A DNA stretch of 64,000 bases from Synergistaceae bacterium (GCA_016756725.1 JAESII010000004.1:785482-849481); one strand, 5' to 3'; shown: positions 41,708-52,010, numbered from the stretch's first letter. Numbers and translations: made by a program. The notes: a model not told the origin generated them from the letters alone.

Positions 41708-42964
41708 CTAGCGGGTGCGGACGAGGACGGTGTTGCCCGAGGGGACGACCAGGGTCCGCCCGGGACGGGCCCCGGAGCGGACGTGGGCGACGGCCTCGTC
41801 CAGATCGGTCGTGACGAGGCCGGGAAAGGCCACGCGTTCTCCGGCGGAGGTGACGAGAGCCGCCGGGCGGTCGGCCAGCTCCCAGGCGATCTTGACGGCG
41901 ATGTAGGCGGGAATGGTGAAATCCGCCCGAAGGGCCTCCATGGCGGCGGGAAAGTCGGCCAGGGCCAGGCGCATCATCCCGTCGAAGATCTCCGTTCCCA
42001 TTCCTTCGCCGAGTTCGGCGACGAGGACGATGCCGCTTTCGGGGCCGACGGCGCCGTAGACGGAAGCGAGGGCCTTCGTGGCCTGGTAGAGGTCGATGTC
42101 GTAGGGATAGCCTCCCGAGGAGACGACGGCCAGGTCGCAGGGTTCCTCCGTCCAGAGGGTCTGGAGCTCGACGGCCCGCCTGACGCCCTTCTCCCAGGCC
42201 TTGACGGGGTGGCCCGCCACGTAGTCGTAGGGGGCTCCTTTGCCGTCGGGAATGACGTTGAGCAGGAAGGCTTTCCGGCCGTCGAGGAATAAGTCGAGGT
42301 ACTCGGCCAGGTCCTCGGCGACGGGGTTGCCCTCAAGGACGCCGGAGGCGACAGAGCGGTGAAAGCCCGAGCCGGTCATGCCCAGGCGGTGGTTGGCCTG
42401 GATGCTCTCTTTGGCGCTGACGCCGGGGAGGATGGCCTTCCGCCCTCCCGAGAATCCCGCCAGGTCGTGGTAGCAGATGCCGCCGACGAGGACGACCAGG
42501 TCGGCGTCGGCCACCTCGGGCTGGACGGCCAGGGCCGTCCCCCGCGACGTCGTCCTGCCCAGAGGGCGCGGCGACGAGGCGTCGTGGCAGAAGACCCGGT
42601 CGCCGGGGCGGGCCAGGCCGCCCATGACCTGGCTCATCTCCTCATCTGTCGTGGGGCGGTGCTGGCCCAGGCCGACGACCCACTGGACGTTTCGGCACCG
42701 GGCCCGGTCGAGCCGCTCGGCGACGGCCTCGACCATGAGGGGGATCTTCTGCCAGGCCCGGGTAACGTCGGGCAAAACGACGGTGACGCCCTGTGCCCTG
42801 GCCGACAGGTCCTCCAGCGGTTCGGAGGCGATGGGGCAGTCGAGGGCCTCCGTCGGCAGCCGGGCCGGCCGGTCCTGTTCCTGCGGCTCGGGATGGATCA
42901 GGGTGAGATCGGTCTCCCAGGGAATTCGGAGCGATCCGAAGGGCAGATCGACGGTTTTTTTCAC
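41708..42964 (-). CDS. larA: LarA-family (nickel-pincer) racemase
   Basis: A 418-residue protein with the LarA/DUF2088 layout. VVLPDVTRAW is the N-terminal phosphate-binding-like loop, GLGQHRPTTDEEM holds a catalytic histidine, and GFSGGRKAILPGVS supplies the lysine that anchors the nickel-pincer nucleotide in Lactobacillus LarA. Family members racemise lactate and other 2-hydroxy acids. The cofactor-making larB, larC and larE are not in this window. It is the last gene of a four-gene minus-strand run. Confidence 0.85.
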   Translation of the reverse strand: MKKTVDLPFGSLRIPWETDLTLIHPEPQEQDRPARLPTEALDCPIASEPLEDLSARAQGVTVVLPDVTRAWQKIPLMVEAVAERLDRARCRNVQWVVGLGQHRPTTDEEMSQVMGGLARPGDRVFCHDASSPRPLGRTTSRGTALAVQPEVADADLVVLVGGICYHDLAGFSGGRKAILPGVSAKESIQANHRLGMTGSGFHRSVASGVLEGNPVAEDLAEYLDLFLDGRKAFLLNVIPDGKGAPYDYVAGHPVKAWEKGVRRAVELQTLWTEEPCDLAVVSSGGYPYDIDLYQATKALASVYGAVGPESGIVLVAELGEGMGTEIFDGMMRLALADFPAAMEALRADFTIPAYIAVKIAWELADRPAALVTSAGERVAFPGLVTTDLDEAVAHVRSGARPGRTLVVPSGNTVLVRTR

Positions 42965-43011
42965 GAACGGTCACCTCCAAAGGGGGAGGCGGCCCGAAGG
43001 CCGCCGTCCCA

Positions 43012-44364
43012 TCAGCAGAACCAGAGGGCGAAGGGGGCCAGGAGGAAGACGGAGAGGACGGCCCGGACGAAGTAGATGAACGTCAGCTTCCCCACGCCGA
43101 GGGGGATGGAGGAGTTGAGGATCAGGACGCCCACCTCGGTCATGTAGATGAGGCCCGTGGCGGAGATGCCGGCGCACATGAACTTGGCCGCCGCCGCCTC
43201 CCGGGACGATCCGACGACGGCCGCCAGGAACTGGTCGGCGTAGGAGAGGACGAAGGCCGGAGCCACCTGGGCCGCCTCGGGGATGTTGACGAGAGCGAGC
43301 ATCCAGGCGAAGGGGGCCGAGATCCACTGGAAGAGGGGCGTGTTGTTGGCGACGAGGAGGACCGCCGTGCCCCAGGAGACGACGAGGGGCATGGTGCTCA
43401 CGACGAGGGAGACGAAGGTCTTCAGGCAGGACGAGAGGACCGTGTTCCACCCCTCGTTTCGGGCCTTCTCGACAGCCGTCTTCAGGGCCCATTCGGAGAG
43501 GCTGTAGCCTTCGGGGAGGTCCTCCTTGGCCTGCTTGCCGGCCCGTCCCGAATAGGTGTCGGGGATGGCCTTCAGCGGCCAGAGCCGGGGCATGACGAGA
43601 GCCAGCAGGAAGGTGACGGCGTAGACGGAGAAGAGGATCTGGAAGTACATGTGGGTGAGGCCGACGAAGTCGGCCATGACGTAGATGTAGGCCACGCTGA
43701 TGACGGAGAAGGTCGTCGAGATGATGGCTGCCTCCCGGTCCGAGTAGTACCCCTCGTCGTGGACCTTGGTGGTGATGACGACGCCGACGGAGCTCGAGCC
43801 CACCCAGGAGGCGAGGCAGTCGACGGCGGCCCGTCCGGGCAGGGTAAATAGGGGCTTCATCACGGGCCGGGCCATCGTCCCCACGTATTCCATGAGGCCG
43901 AAATCCGTCAGCAGAGGCACCGCTCCGGCGAGGACGATGAAGACGATCAGCAGGGCCGGGGCGAGGATCATGGCCGGCGTGCCGCCGTTGTCCATGTTCC
44001 AGACCACCTCGGGGCCGATCTTGTAGTAGATGACGACGTAGAGGATGGCGCCGGCCAGACGGGAGAGGTTCCAGAAGGGGCTCACGAGGAAGAGGTCCCT
44101 CAGGAAGGGCCGTTCCGTGATCGCCTTCGGCCTGGCCAGGGTGGCCCAGAGGGTGACGGCGGCGCCGAGGCAGACGAGGACCATGGCCATGAAGGGGAGC
44201 TGTCCCTTCAGGACGGCCTTTCCCCAGTCGATGGCCAGTCCTAAGGGCGTGTTCAGCGTGCCCTTGACGGGAATGGGCAGGAGAAAGGCGATGGCGCCCA
44301 GGAGGGAGGGGATGACGAAGTGCAGGACATCGGCGCTGCTGTGCCTGTCGTTGTTGCGGGACAT
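43012..44364 (-). CDS. YjiH-family nucleoside-recognition (Gate) membrane protein
   Basis: A 450-residue inner-membrane protein with about 10-11 membrane segments. The Gate/nucleoside-recognition domain shows VDCLASWVGSSSVGVVITTKVHDEGYY and the repeat-like AAVVGSSREAAAAKFMCAGISATG. YjiH-like proteins are presumed transporters of unknown substrate. The gene starts 38 nt after the PFL gene and is followed 47 nt later by larA. Co-occurrence with a hydroxyacid racemase hints at a carboxylate substrate. Confidence 0.82.
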   Translation of the reverse strand: MSRNNDRHSSADVLHFVIPSLLGAIAFLLPIPVKGTLNTPLGLAIDWGKAVLKGQLPFMAMVLVCLGAAVTLWATLARPKAITERPFLRDLFLVSPFWNLSRLAGAILYVVIYYKIGPEVVWNMDNGGTPAMILAPALLIVFIVLAGAVPLLTDFGLMEYVGTMARPVMKPLFTLPGRAAVDCLASWVGSSSVGVVITTKVHDEGYYSDREAAIISTTFSVISVAYIYVMADFVGLTHMYFQILFSVYAVTFLLALVMPRLWPLKAIPDTYSGRAGKQAKEDLPEGYSLSEWALKTAVEKARNEGWNTVLSSCLKTFVSLVVSTMPLVVSWGTAVLLVANNTPLFQWISAPFAWMLALVNIPEAAQVAPAFVLSYADQFLAAVVGSSREAAAAKFMCAGISATGLIYMTEVGVLILNSSIPLGVGKLTFIYFVRAVLSVFLLAPFALWFC

Positions 44365-44402
44365 GGCGTTTCCTCCTTTCGGCGATCGAGGCCTGACGGC
44401 CT

Positions 44403-45770
44403 TCAGTTGGTCATCGACTGGATCGGGGCGGGAATGCGTCCTCCCCGGGCGATGAAGGCTTCCGAACTTTCGGGATGGACGGCCATGACGGGGGCGCTTC
44501 CCAGGAGGCCGCCGAACTCGACGCGGTCGCCCACCTGCCGTCCCGGGGCGGGGATGATGCGCACCGCCGTCGTCTTGCGGTTGATCATGCCGATGGCCGC
44601 CTCGTCGGCGATGACGGCGCTCAGCGTCGACGCCGGCGTGTCGCCGGGAACGGCGATCATGTCAAGGCCGACGGAGCAGACGCAGGTCATGGCCTCGAGC
44701 TTGTCGATGCAGAGCGTCCCCTCCTCGACGGCGCGGATCATGCCGGCGTCCTCGCTGACGGGGATGAAGGCTCCCGTCAGCCCGCCCACGTAGGAGGTGG
44801 CCATGGCTCCGCCCTTCTTGACGGCGTCGTTGAGGAGGGCCAGGGCGGCCGTCGTGCCGTGGGTGCCGCACCGCTCGAGCCCCATGGCCTCGAGGATCTC
44901 CGCCACCGAGTCGCCCCAGGCCGGCGTCGGCGCCAGAGAAAGGTCGACGATGCCGAAGGGGACGCCCAGACGGCGTGCCGCCTCCTGGCCGACGAGTTCG
45001 CCCATGCGGGTGATCTTGAAGGTCGTCCGCTTGATCCGGTCCGCCAGAAGGCCGAAGCGGATGCCCGGGTTGCGGCGCACCGTGTTGAGGACCACGCCGG
45101 GGCCGCTGATGCCGACGTTGATCACCGTCTCGGGCTCGCCGGCTCCGTGAAAGGCCCCGGCCATGAAGGGGTTGTCCTCGGGAGCGTTGCAGAAGACGAC
45201 GAGCTTGGCGCAGCCCAGGCCGTCCCTGTCGGCGGTGCGTTGGGCCGTCTCCTTGATGATCCGGCCCATGAGGGCCACGGCGTCCATGTTGATCCCCGCC
45301 TTGGTGGAGCCGACGTTCACGGAGGAGCAGACCCGCTCCGTCGTCGCCAGGGCCTCGGGGATAGCCTCGATGAGGTTTCTGTCCGATTCGGTCATCCCCT
45401 TCTGGACGAGGGCCGAAAAACCGCCGATGAAGTTGACCCCCACCGCCGCGGCGGCCCTGTCCAGGGCCCGGGCGGCGTCGGCGGCGTTTCCCTTCCTGCA
45501 GGGGGCCGTGACGTGAGCCATGGGCGTCACGGCGATGCGCTTGTTCACGATGGGGATGCCGTATTCCTCTTCGAGGGCCTCGCCGGTGGCGACGAGCTTC
45601 TCGGCCGAGCGGACCACCTTCTCGTAGACGCGCTCGCACAAGGGCCCCATCTCCTCATGGGCGCAGTCGAGGAGGGAGATGCCCAGGGTGATGGTGCGGA
45701 TGTCGAACTTCTCGTCCGCCACCATCCGGATCGTCTCGAGAATCTCCGACGGTTGAAACTGAATGGGCAT
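44403..45770 (-). CDS. PFL-family protein (UPF0210/DUF711)
   Basis: A 455-residue protein of the UPF0210 family, similar in length to known members. It has [14 protein letters not shown] near the start, [48 protein letters not shown] and [12 protein letters not shown]. The fold is related to glycyl-radical enzymes (pyruvate formate-lyase), but the glycyl-radical motif is absent and the function is unknown. It is paired with the ACT-domain gene 11 nt upstream, an arrangement widely seen for this family. Confidence 0.9.
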   Translation of the reverse strand: MPIQFQPSEILETIRMVADEKFDIRTITLGISLLDCAHEEMGPLCERVYEKVVRSAEKLVATGEALEEEYGIPIVNKRIAVTPMAHVTAPCRKGNAADAARALDRAAAAVGVNFIGGFSALVQKGMTESDRNLIEAIPEALATTERVCSSVNVGSTKAGINMDAVALMGRIIKETAQRTADRDGLGCAKLVVFCNAPEDNPFMAGAFHGAGEPETVINVGISGPGVVLNTVRRNPGIRFGLLADRIKRTTFKITRMGELVGQEAARRLGVPFGIVDLSLAPTPAWGDSVAEILEAMGLERCGTHGTTAALALLNDAVKKGGAMATSYVGGLTGAFIPVSEDAGMIRAVEEGTLCIDKLEAMTCVCSVGLDMIAVPGDTPASTLSAVIADEAAIGMINRKTTAVRIIPAPGRQVGDRVEFGGLLGSAPVMAVHPESSEAFIARGGRIPAPIQSMTN

Positions 45771-45781
45771 GGTCAGACCTC

Positions 45782-46066
45782 CTAGATGCGGTGCATGTAG
45801 CGGAAGACGTCTTCGTGCTGGATCGTGACCTGGACGCCCAGCTCAAGGCCTTTGGCCTCGAGTTTTCCCTTCAGCTCGGTGAAGCCGATGGCGCTTCCCG
45901 AGAGATCGGCGACGGTGATCATGCTGAAAAAGCCGCTGACGATGGTCTGGCTGATGTCGAGAATGTTGGCGCCCTCCTGGGCCAGAACGGCGGTGATGCC
46001 GGCGATGATGCCGACCCGGTCCTCGCCGACGACGGTGATGACGGCCCTCGTGCCCTGTTCTTCCAT
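45782..46066 (-). CDS. ACT-domain protein (UPF0237)
   Basis: A 94-residue single ACT domain related to the GcvR-type regulators: [21 protein letters not shown], then [11 protein letters not shown] and [14 protein letters not shown] domains bind amino acids, so it is probably the sensor for the PFL protein whose gene follows. It heads the four-gene minus-strand operon. A TATTAT sequence on the minus strand near 46110 may be its -10 element, shared with the divergent rocB region. Confidence 0.9.
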   Translation of the reverse strand: MEEQGTRAVITVVGEDRVGIIAGITAVLAQEGANILDISQTIVSGFFSMITVADLSGSAIGFTELKGKLEAKGLELGVQVTIQHEDVFRYMHRI

Positions 46067-46171
46067 GATCTGTGGAGCCTCCCTTCAAAATCGGTCCTTT
46101 GAGGCAGATAATAGGACATAACATTTTATCGCTTCTTCGCAGAAAGATCATCCTCACGGAGGTGTTCCGTC

Positions 46172-47830
46172 GTGCTTTCCAATGAGAGAGAAAGCCTCTA
46201 TTCCCTGCTCCTCGATCTGGTCCGCCTTCCCAGCCTCTCCGCCTCGAAAGGGGAGGAGGCGTTGGTCCGCCTCATCGGTGACAGGCTCGCTGCCCTGCCC
46301 TACTTCCAGGACCACCCCGAAGACCTTCGGCTCCTGGCCGTCGAGGGAGATCCCCTGGGACGGCCCGACCTGTGGGCCCTCGTCCGGGCCGATCCGCCGA
46401 CGGCGCGGACCGTCCTGCTCATGGGCCACGTCGACGTCGTCGACGTCGACGACTACGGTCCCCTGAAGGACCTGGCCTTCGACGCCGAGGCCCTCACCGA
46501 GGCCCTCGCCGGCCAGGACCTGCCTCCTTCGGCCCGGGCCGACCTCGCCTCCGGTGACTACCTCTTCGGCCGGGGCACGATGGACATGAAGTGCGGCCTC
46601 GCCCTGGAGATGGGCCTCATCGCCGAAGCGGCCGCCGATCGGGGCCGCTTCGGCGTCAACGTGGCCTTTCTCGCCGTCAGCGACGAAGAAAACAGCTCGG
46701 CCGGCATGAGAGGGGCCCTGCCCTACCTGGCCCGCTTCCGCGACGAGGGGCTCGACTTCATCGCCGTCATCGACACCGAGCCCTCCGACCTGGGCGGCGG
46801 CGACGAGCCGGTCCGGAACCTCTTCACCGGCACCGTCGGCAAAGTCATGCCCTTTTTCCTCTGCGTCGGTCGGGCCGCCCACGTCGGCGCCTCTTTCGAC
46901 GGCCTCAACGCCAACGCCGTCGCCTCTTGCCTCAATCTCGAACTCGAGGGAAACGTGCGCTACGCCGACGGCGCCGGGGGCGAATGGTTCGCCCCGCCCG
47001 TCTGCCTTCATCAGAGGGACCTGCTCCGGGCCTATTCGGTCACCCTCGCCGAGAGGGCCCTGGCCTACTACAACGTCCTCACCGTGACGCGGACGCCGGC
47101 CCAGGTCCTGGAGCTCATGGTCGAAGCCGCCCGGTTGGCCCTCGAGGCGGCTCTTGACGATCACCGCAGAAAGGCGCAGGCCTTCGCGCAGGCAAGCGGC
47201 CTGCCCTGGACGGACCGGGGCTGGAAGGCCTCGGTCCTCACCGTCGCCGACCTGTCCCGGAGCCTGGAAGAGTCTGGCATCGACGTCGCCTCCTTCCGGA
47301 CCGAGGTCCTCTCCGGCCTCGACGGAGGACTTGACGAGAGGCAGCGTTCCGTCGCCCTCGCCGAAGCCCTTCTCGATCGGTCCGGCCTCAAGGGCCCCCT
47401 CGTCGTCGTCGGCTTCCTTCCCTGTTACTACCCTCATCGGGCCAACGAGGGCAAGACGGCCAAGGAACGCCACGTCCTGGAGGCCTGCCGTGATCTCCAG
47501 GAGAGAGCCCGCGAAGATTTCGGCGAGACCGTCGGCCATGTCCCTTTCTTTTCGGGCATCTGCGACCTCAGCTATTTCGGCTTCGACGGCGATCCCGCCG
47601 ACTTGGACGTCCTCGCGGCCAACACCCCCGGCTGGGGGAGCCTCTACCACGTTCCCCTCGAGGCCCTGTCGAGCCTGGACCTCCCTGTCATCAACTTCGG
47701 CCCCTCCGGCAAGGATGCCCACAAGGTCACAGAACGGCTCGAGCTGACCTATTCCCTCGAAAAGGCCCCCAGGCTCCTCGAATGGCTCCTGAGCCGGCTA
47801 GGTCGTCGTTACGGGGCGGAAGGGGCTTGA
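46172..47830 (+). CDS. rocB: M20 peptidase, RocB-like
   Basis: A 552-residue metallohydrolase of the RocB subgroup (arginine-utilisation protein RocB of Bacillus). The M20 metal site is intact: MGHVDVVDVDDYG, LFGRGTMDMKCGLALE, VSDEENSSAGMRG (the Glu-Glu pair) and DTEPSD. The subgroup is longer than common M20 dipeptidases because of insertions in the lid. The exact substrate is not established. It starts with GTG, with CGGAGG upstream. Confidence 0.85.
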   Translation: MLSNERESLYSLLLDLVRLPSLSASKGEEALVRLIGDRLAALPYFQDHPEDLRLLAVEGDPLGRPDLWALVRADPPTARTVLLMGHVDVVDVDDYGPLKDLAFDAEALTEALAGQDLPPSARADLASGDYLFGRGTMDMKCGLALEMGLIAEAAADRGRFGVNVAFLAVSDEENSSAGMRGALPYLARFRDEGLDFIAVIDTEPSDLGGGDEPVRNLFTGTVGKVMPFFLCVGRAAHVGASFDGLNANAVASCLNLELEGNVRYADGAGGEWFAPPVCLHQRDLLRAYSVTLAERALAYYNVLTVTRTPAQVLELMVEAARLALEAALDDHRRKAQAFAQASGLPWTDRGWKASVLTVADLSRSLEESGIDVASFRTEVLSGLDGGLDERQRSVALAEALLDRSGLKGPLVVVGFLPCYYPHRANEGKTAKERHVLEACRDLQERAREDFGETVGHVPFFSGICDLSYFGFDGDPADLDVLAANTPGWGSLYHVPLEALSSLDLPVINFGPSGKDAHKVTERLELTYSLEKAPRLLEWLLSRLGRRYGAEGA

Positions 47831-47892
47831 TTTTAACGAGATTACACCTAAACTGATACCAGGTTATTCGTTTCCGGAGAGGTGAAGCTTCG

Positions 47893-49134
47893 ATGGATCG
47901 AAAGATTCCGCTGTCGCCGGCCTCTCTGGCAGGGCCTTTCCTTCTGCTCCTCCTTCTCCACGCCTATCGTCAGGGCCACCGGTCGAGGCCTTAACGGGCG
48001 CTTTCTCGGCCGCCCTCGACGGTCAGGGCGGCGAGATCGCCCTCGCCGTCGATTACCTCGACGCCAAGCGGGAGCCTTCTCTCTCGCGGCAGAGTCTCTT
48101 CGTCGACTTTCTTCTCTCCCGTTACGGAAAGAGCCGGCCCGATCTGATCGTCGCCGCAGGCGACGAGGCCTTCGGCTTCGTCCTCCGGAACCGGGAGGAG
48201 CTCTTCTCCGATCGGCCCGTCCTCTTCTGCGGCATCGCCGATCCCCTGCGGCTTTTCCGCGTGGCGCCGCAAGACGTGACGGGCACGGTCCGCGATGCGG
48301 ATCTCGAAGAGACTCTTCGCCTCGCCCTCAGCCTCCACCCCGACAGAAAGGCCGTCGTCGGCGACGGCACCGACTTCGGCCGTGCGGCCCTGACCCGGCT
48401 TCGGGACATTGAGCCCCCTTTTGCCTGGCAGGCGGAATTTCTGCCCCTCCAGGGCCTCGACGCCGATGATCTGGCCGAGGCCGGTCGTCTCCGGGGAAAC
48501 CTGGGCGTCATCGTCGATCTCTCGGAGCTCAAGGCGCGGGAGGAGACCTTACGGCTCAGCGAAAAGCGGCTTCAGACGGCCCTTGAGGGGGCTGCCGAGG
48601 GGGCGTCTGAGACTGGGATGTCGCCGCCGACAGCATTCATTTCTGCCTTGAGGGCGTCGACGGGACCATCGTCGACGACAGGGAGGAGATGAGTCTTGAC
48701 GACTGGCGCGGACGCTTCTACCCTCAAGATCTCAATGCCTTCGACAAGGCCCTGGCTGATCACCTTGAGGGGCGGACGCTCTCCTTCTCGGTCGAGTGCC
48801 GCCTCCGGCTGGCCCGGGGAAGGCTCTGCGACTCGCCGGGACCCGGATCGAAAGCAGCGAGAGCAAGGAAATCGAGGCCCTGCGGCGGGAGACGGAGCGG
48901 GAGCTCCGCCGGGAGGCAAGGTCCTGTTCTCGGTCCCGTCGGCAGTGCTGTCCAGGTCGCGGAAAAACTGCGGAAACTCGTCGAAGAGGAGGAGTTCGGC
49001 ATCGAAGGCGGCCTGACCGTCAGCGTCGGAGTCGCCGCCCACGAGCAGGGCGACACCGTCGAGAGCCTGGCCGTCAGGGCCGACGAGGCCCTCTACAGGA
49101 CCAAACAATCAGGCAAGAACTGCGTCTATCTCTA
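47893..49134 (+). pseudogene. Decayed sensory GGDEF protein (ABC-receptor-like sensor, PAS, GGDEF)
   Basis: The pieces line up in three frames. The frame starting at 47893 (MDRKIPLSPASLAGPF) stops at once with a TAA. A shifted frame then reads through about 48590: SRYGKSRPDLIVAAGDEAFG, RPVLFCGIADPL. This is a periplasmic-receptor-like sensor domain ending in a coiled linker. After an internal stop another frame gives a PAS-like stretch (DDWRGRFYPQDLNAFDKAL). A further shift gives ALRLAGTRIESSESKEIEAL. The last piece is the end of a GGDEF domain (LTVSVGVAAHEQGDTVESL, ALYRTKQSGKNCVYL). The GGDEF motif itself and about half the domain are deleted. No diguanylate cyclase activity can remain. Confidence 0.85.
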
Positions 49135-49171
49135 GGTCGGCGTCAGTCCTTCATCTTTCAGGAGGTCAATC

Positions 49172-50557
49172 ATGGTCATCTCTCAGCTTCAGCGGTACCA
49201 GCAGTCGCTCCTTGCGGAAATCTGCCGCAGCGTCGCCATCCCCAGCGTCCAGGAAGAGGCCCGGGAGGGCGCTCCCTTCGGCCGCCCTGTCCGGGAGGCT
49301 CTTGACCATGCCCTCGACCTGTCGCGGCGCCTCGGTTTCCGGGCCGTCGACGTCGATGGCATGGCCGGCTATGCCGAAGCCGGCGAGGGGGAGGAGATGA
49401 TCGCCGTCCTGGGTCACCTCGACGTCGTTCCCGCCGGTGAGGGCTGGACGCGGGAGCCCTTTTCCCCCGTCCTCGAAGGGGACCGCATCTACGGCCGGGG
49501 CGTCCTCGACAACAAGGGTCCCATCGTGACGGCTCTTTTTGCCCTCAAGGCCGTCGTCGACGCCGGATGGCCCCTCAAAAGACGGGTCCGCATCCTCTTC
49601 GGCTGCAACGAGGAATCGGGCAGTCATTGCATGGAGCACTATGTCAAGGTCGAAGAGCTCCCCGTCGCCGGGTTCACGCCTGATGCCTCCTATCCCCTCA
49701 TCAACGCCGAAAAGGGCATGATCAACGCCCATTGCGAGGCCCCCTTCGCCCCTTCGGGCAGACTCACCGTCCTCTCCCTCTCGGGAGGCACGGCGCCTAA
49801 CGTCGTCGCTCCCCGGGCCGAGGCTCTTCTCGGAGGCACGCCGGACCTTCTGGACCTCGCCGAGAAGGTCGCCCGGACCTGGTCCGGTCCCGAGGGCAGT
49901 TCCGTCGCCGTCAGCGCTGCTTCCGAGGGCTTGAGGCTATCCATGAAGGGCCTTCCCGCCCACGCCAGCACGCCCGAAAAGGGCGTCAGCGCCATCGCCT
50001 CCCTCCTCGACCTCCTCGCCCGTCTCCCCCTGGAGGGGCCGCAGGCCGATTTCGTCGCCGCCTTCAGAGACCTCATCGGCTTCGAAACCGACGGCAGGTC
50101 CCTGGCCATCGCCCGATCCGACTCCGTCTCGGGAGCCCTCACCGTCAACGTCGGAACCCTTTCGGCCGAGGCGGATCGGGTCCGCTTCGTCCTCAACATC
50201 CGCTTCCCCGTCGACGGAACGGCCCGGGCCGTCATCGACGATCTCAGGAAAAGACTGGCCTCCCGGGGCCTCGCTCTGGCCACGGAGGAACATCACGAGC
50301 CCCTCTACGTGCCGCCCGAATCGGAGCTGGTCCGCAAGCTCCAGAAGGTCTACCTCGAAATCACCCACCGGGAGCCGACGCTGCTCGCCATCGGCGGCGG
50401 CACCTACGCCAAGTCGATGCCCAACATCATCGCCTTCGGCCCCGTCTTCCCCGGCCAGGACTACAAAATCCACGAGGCCGACGAATACTGGACCGTCGAG
50501 GACATCATGCTCAACGCCCGCATCATGGCTCACGCCATCATCGAACTGAGCCGCTAA
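49172..50557 (+). CDS. pepV: M20 dipeptidase, PepV/Sapep family
   Basis: A 461-residue cytoplasmic dipeptidase. The two-metal site is complete: VLGHLDVVPAGEGW, YGRGVLDNKGPIV, FGCNEESGSHCMEHY (Glu-Glu), PDASYPLINAEKG and, near the end, IGGGTYAKSMPN with FPGQDYKIHEADEY. PepV and Sapep cleave a wide range of dipeptides, with Zn or Mn. This suits a peptide fermenter, and a peptide ABC importer follows 1.6 kb downstream. AGGAGG precedes the ATG. Confidence 0.92.
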   Translation: MVISQLQRYQQSLLAEICRSVAIPSVQEEAREGAPFGRPVREALDHALDLSRRLGFRAVDVDGMAGYAEAGEGEEMIAVLGHLDVVPAGEGWTREPFSPVLEGDRIYGRGVLDNKGPIVTALFALKAVVDAGWPLKRRVRILFGCNEESGSHCMEHYVKVEELPVAGFTPDASYPLINAEKGMINAHCEAPFAPSGRLTVLSLSGGTAPNVVAPRAEALLGGTPDLLDLAEKVARTWSGPEGSSVAVSAASEGLRLSMKGLPAHASTPEKGVSAIASLLDLLARLPLEGPQADFVAAFRDLIGFETDGRSLAIARSDSVSGALTVNVGTLSAEADRVRFVLNIRFPVDGTARAVIDDLRKRLASRGLALATEEHHEPLYVPPESELVRKLQKVYLEITHREPTLLAIGGGTYAKSMPNIIAFGPVFPGQDYKIHEADEYWTVEDIMLNARIMAHAIIELSR

Positions 50558-50587
50558 ATCCCGAGTGCGAAAAGGAGAGAATCCGCC

Positions 50588-51940
50588 ATGACCGGTCACA
50601 GCAATCGCCGTCCTTCTTCCCTCGCCCCCCTTGCCCTCCTGCTCCTTCTGTCCCTCCTCCTCGTCGGAGGCTGCGGCGGGGGCAGTGACAGCCCCGCCCC
50701 GCCCGAACCGGGCCGTCTTGCCGTCACCCTCGTCGACGTCGAGGGACAACCCGTCGTCGACGCCTGGGTCATCCTCCACGACGAGGAGGGCGCCATCGAA
50801 CGGACGGAACGGACCGACAGGAGCGGCCAGGCCGACCTGGGCGAGGTCGAGAGATCGCGCGTCACCCTCACCTACGCCTACCTGATCGAAGGGGAGACCG
50901 CCCTCTTCCGGGAAATCCGGACGGCCGTCGATGTCCCCGTGGGCGACCTCCGGGTCATCGTCGACGAAATCGACGAAGACCTCCCCCCTTCCCTCTCGGA
51001 TGACGAGGGGCTTTTCTCCGTCACCATCGTCCTCTCCGAAGACCTTTCAGGCGACGTCGTCGATCTTCAGCCGGCCTACGGCGTCTTCGCGGGCGGAATC
51101 ACCTCCGTCGACCTCTTCCTCCTGCCGGAGCACCTCCAGAGCGACGACAGATTCACCCTCCTGGCCCAGCGGAAGAGCTACGGCGAAGAGACGACGGGCG
51201 AACTCGTGGCCTGGGCCGTCCTCTACGATCAGGACGTCCGTTCCGGCGACGTCCTGCCCCTCTCCCTCGACAGGGAGCCCCGGCAGGTGGCCGTCGCCTG
51301 TAGCGACGATCTCGCCGAGTTCGACCTCAGCGCCCGGAGAAAGGGCGTCGACTACACCCTCTTCTTCGCCTCCGAGGAGGAGCCCGCCGATCCCGACGGT
51401 TCAGGCCGCTCCTTGCCGCAGGCGGAAACCCTCGCCGTCGCCGACCTGGAAGCCGACAGTTACGCCTATGAGGCCAAGGCCATCCGCGAGGGAAGCCAGA
51501 CTGCCGTCAGCGAATCGCGCCGTCTCGGCGAGGCCCTGCCGGACCGGATCGACGTCACCCTGCCCGATTACGACTTCGTCGCCGTCAGCGGCGACGCGGA
51601 AGGTCCCCTTTCCTGGACGCTCGAGACCGAAGAGGATCTGGACCTCCTCCTTCTCTCCCTCCGGGCCAGGGAGACCGTCGAAGAGGGCAGGGACGTCTGC
51701 ACCGAATGGGTCGTCTTCATGGAGGGCCATGAGGGGACGATGAGCTTCTCCCTGCCTGCTCTGCCCGACGTCCTCCTCGGTTGGGTCGAAGATCAGGTCC
51801 TCCGGGTGAGCCTCACCGTCCTGGACATGGAGGGCATCGACGGCTACGACGAACTGCTCGAAAAGGCCTTCGGCGGTTCCGATCCCGACGCCGAGGCCCT
51901 CTGGGCCCGTTCCGGAGAATGGCCGGCCCGGGAGGACTGA
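50588..51940 (+). CDS. Lipoprotein of unknown function
   Basis: A 450-residue exported protein with a lipoprotein signal: a hydrophobic stretch at about 12-27 ending LLVGGCGGGSD, so Cys29 should carry the lipid. The first mature part (RLAVTLVDVEGQPVVDAWVILHDEEG) resembles a carboxypeptidase-regulatory-like or CNA-B beta-sandwich domain, often found in surface proteins. The rest is acidic and beta-rich without a motif I know. It follows pepV by 30 nt and ends in a strong hairpin. Confidence 0.8.
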   Translation: MTGHSNRRPSSLAPLALLLLLSLLLVGGCGGGSDSPAPPEPGRLAVTLVDVEGQPVVDAWVILHDEEGAIERTERTDRSGQADLGEVERSRVTLTYAYLIEGETALFREIRTAVDVPVGDLRVIVDEIDEDLPPSLSDDEGLFSVTIVLSEDLSGDVVDLQPAYGVFAGGITSVDLFLLPEHLQSDDRFTLLAQRKSYGEETTGELVAWAVLYDQDVRSGDVLPLSLDREPRQVAVACSDDLAEFDLSARRKGVDYTLFFASEEEPADPDGSGRSLPQAETLAVADLEADSYAYEAKAIREGSQTAVSESRRLGEALPDRIDVTLPDYDFVAVSGDAEGPLSWTLETEEDLDLLLLSLRARETVEEGRDVCTEWVVFMEGHEGTMSFSLPALPDVLLGWVEDQVLRVSLTVLDMEGIDGYDELLEKAFGGSDPDAEALWARSGEWPARED

Positions 51941-51966
51941 AGCGGAAAGCGGCTTCCGGCAGAAGA

Positions 51967-52010
51967 AGACAGCAGGAGGCGGGCCTGGCCAGGCCCGCCT
52001 CCTGCTGTCT
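51967..52010. terminator. 22-bp perfect palindromic terminator
   Basis: Arms 51967-51988 and 51989-52010 are exact complements with no spare loop bases. A short TTT follows. It ends the pepV-lipoprotein unit. Confidence 0.75.

Noticed and set aside
46372..47157. Arg-rich alternative-frame ORFs within rocB and elsewhere
   Set aside because: They are frame shadows of conserved genes, with Arg/Pro/Ser-rich composition typical of shifted reading in GC-rich DNA.
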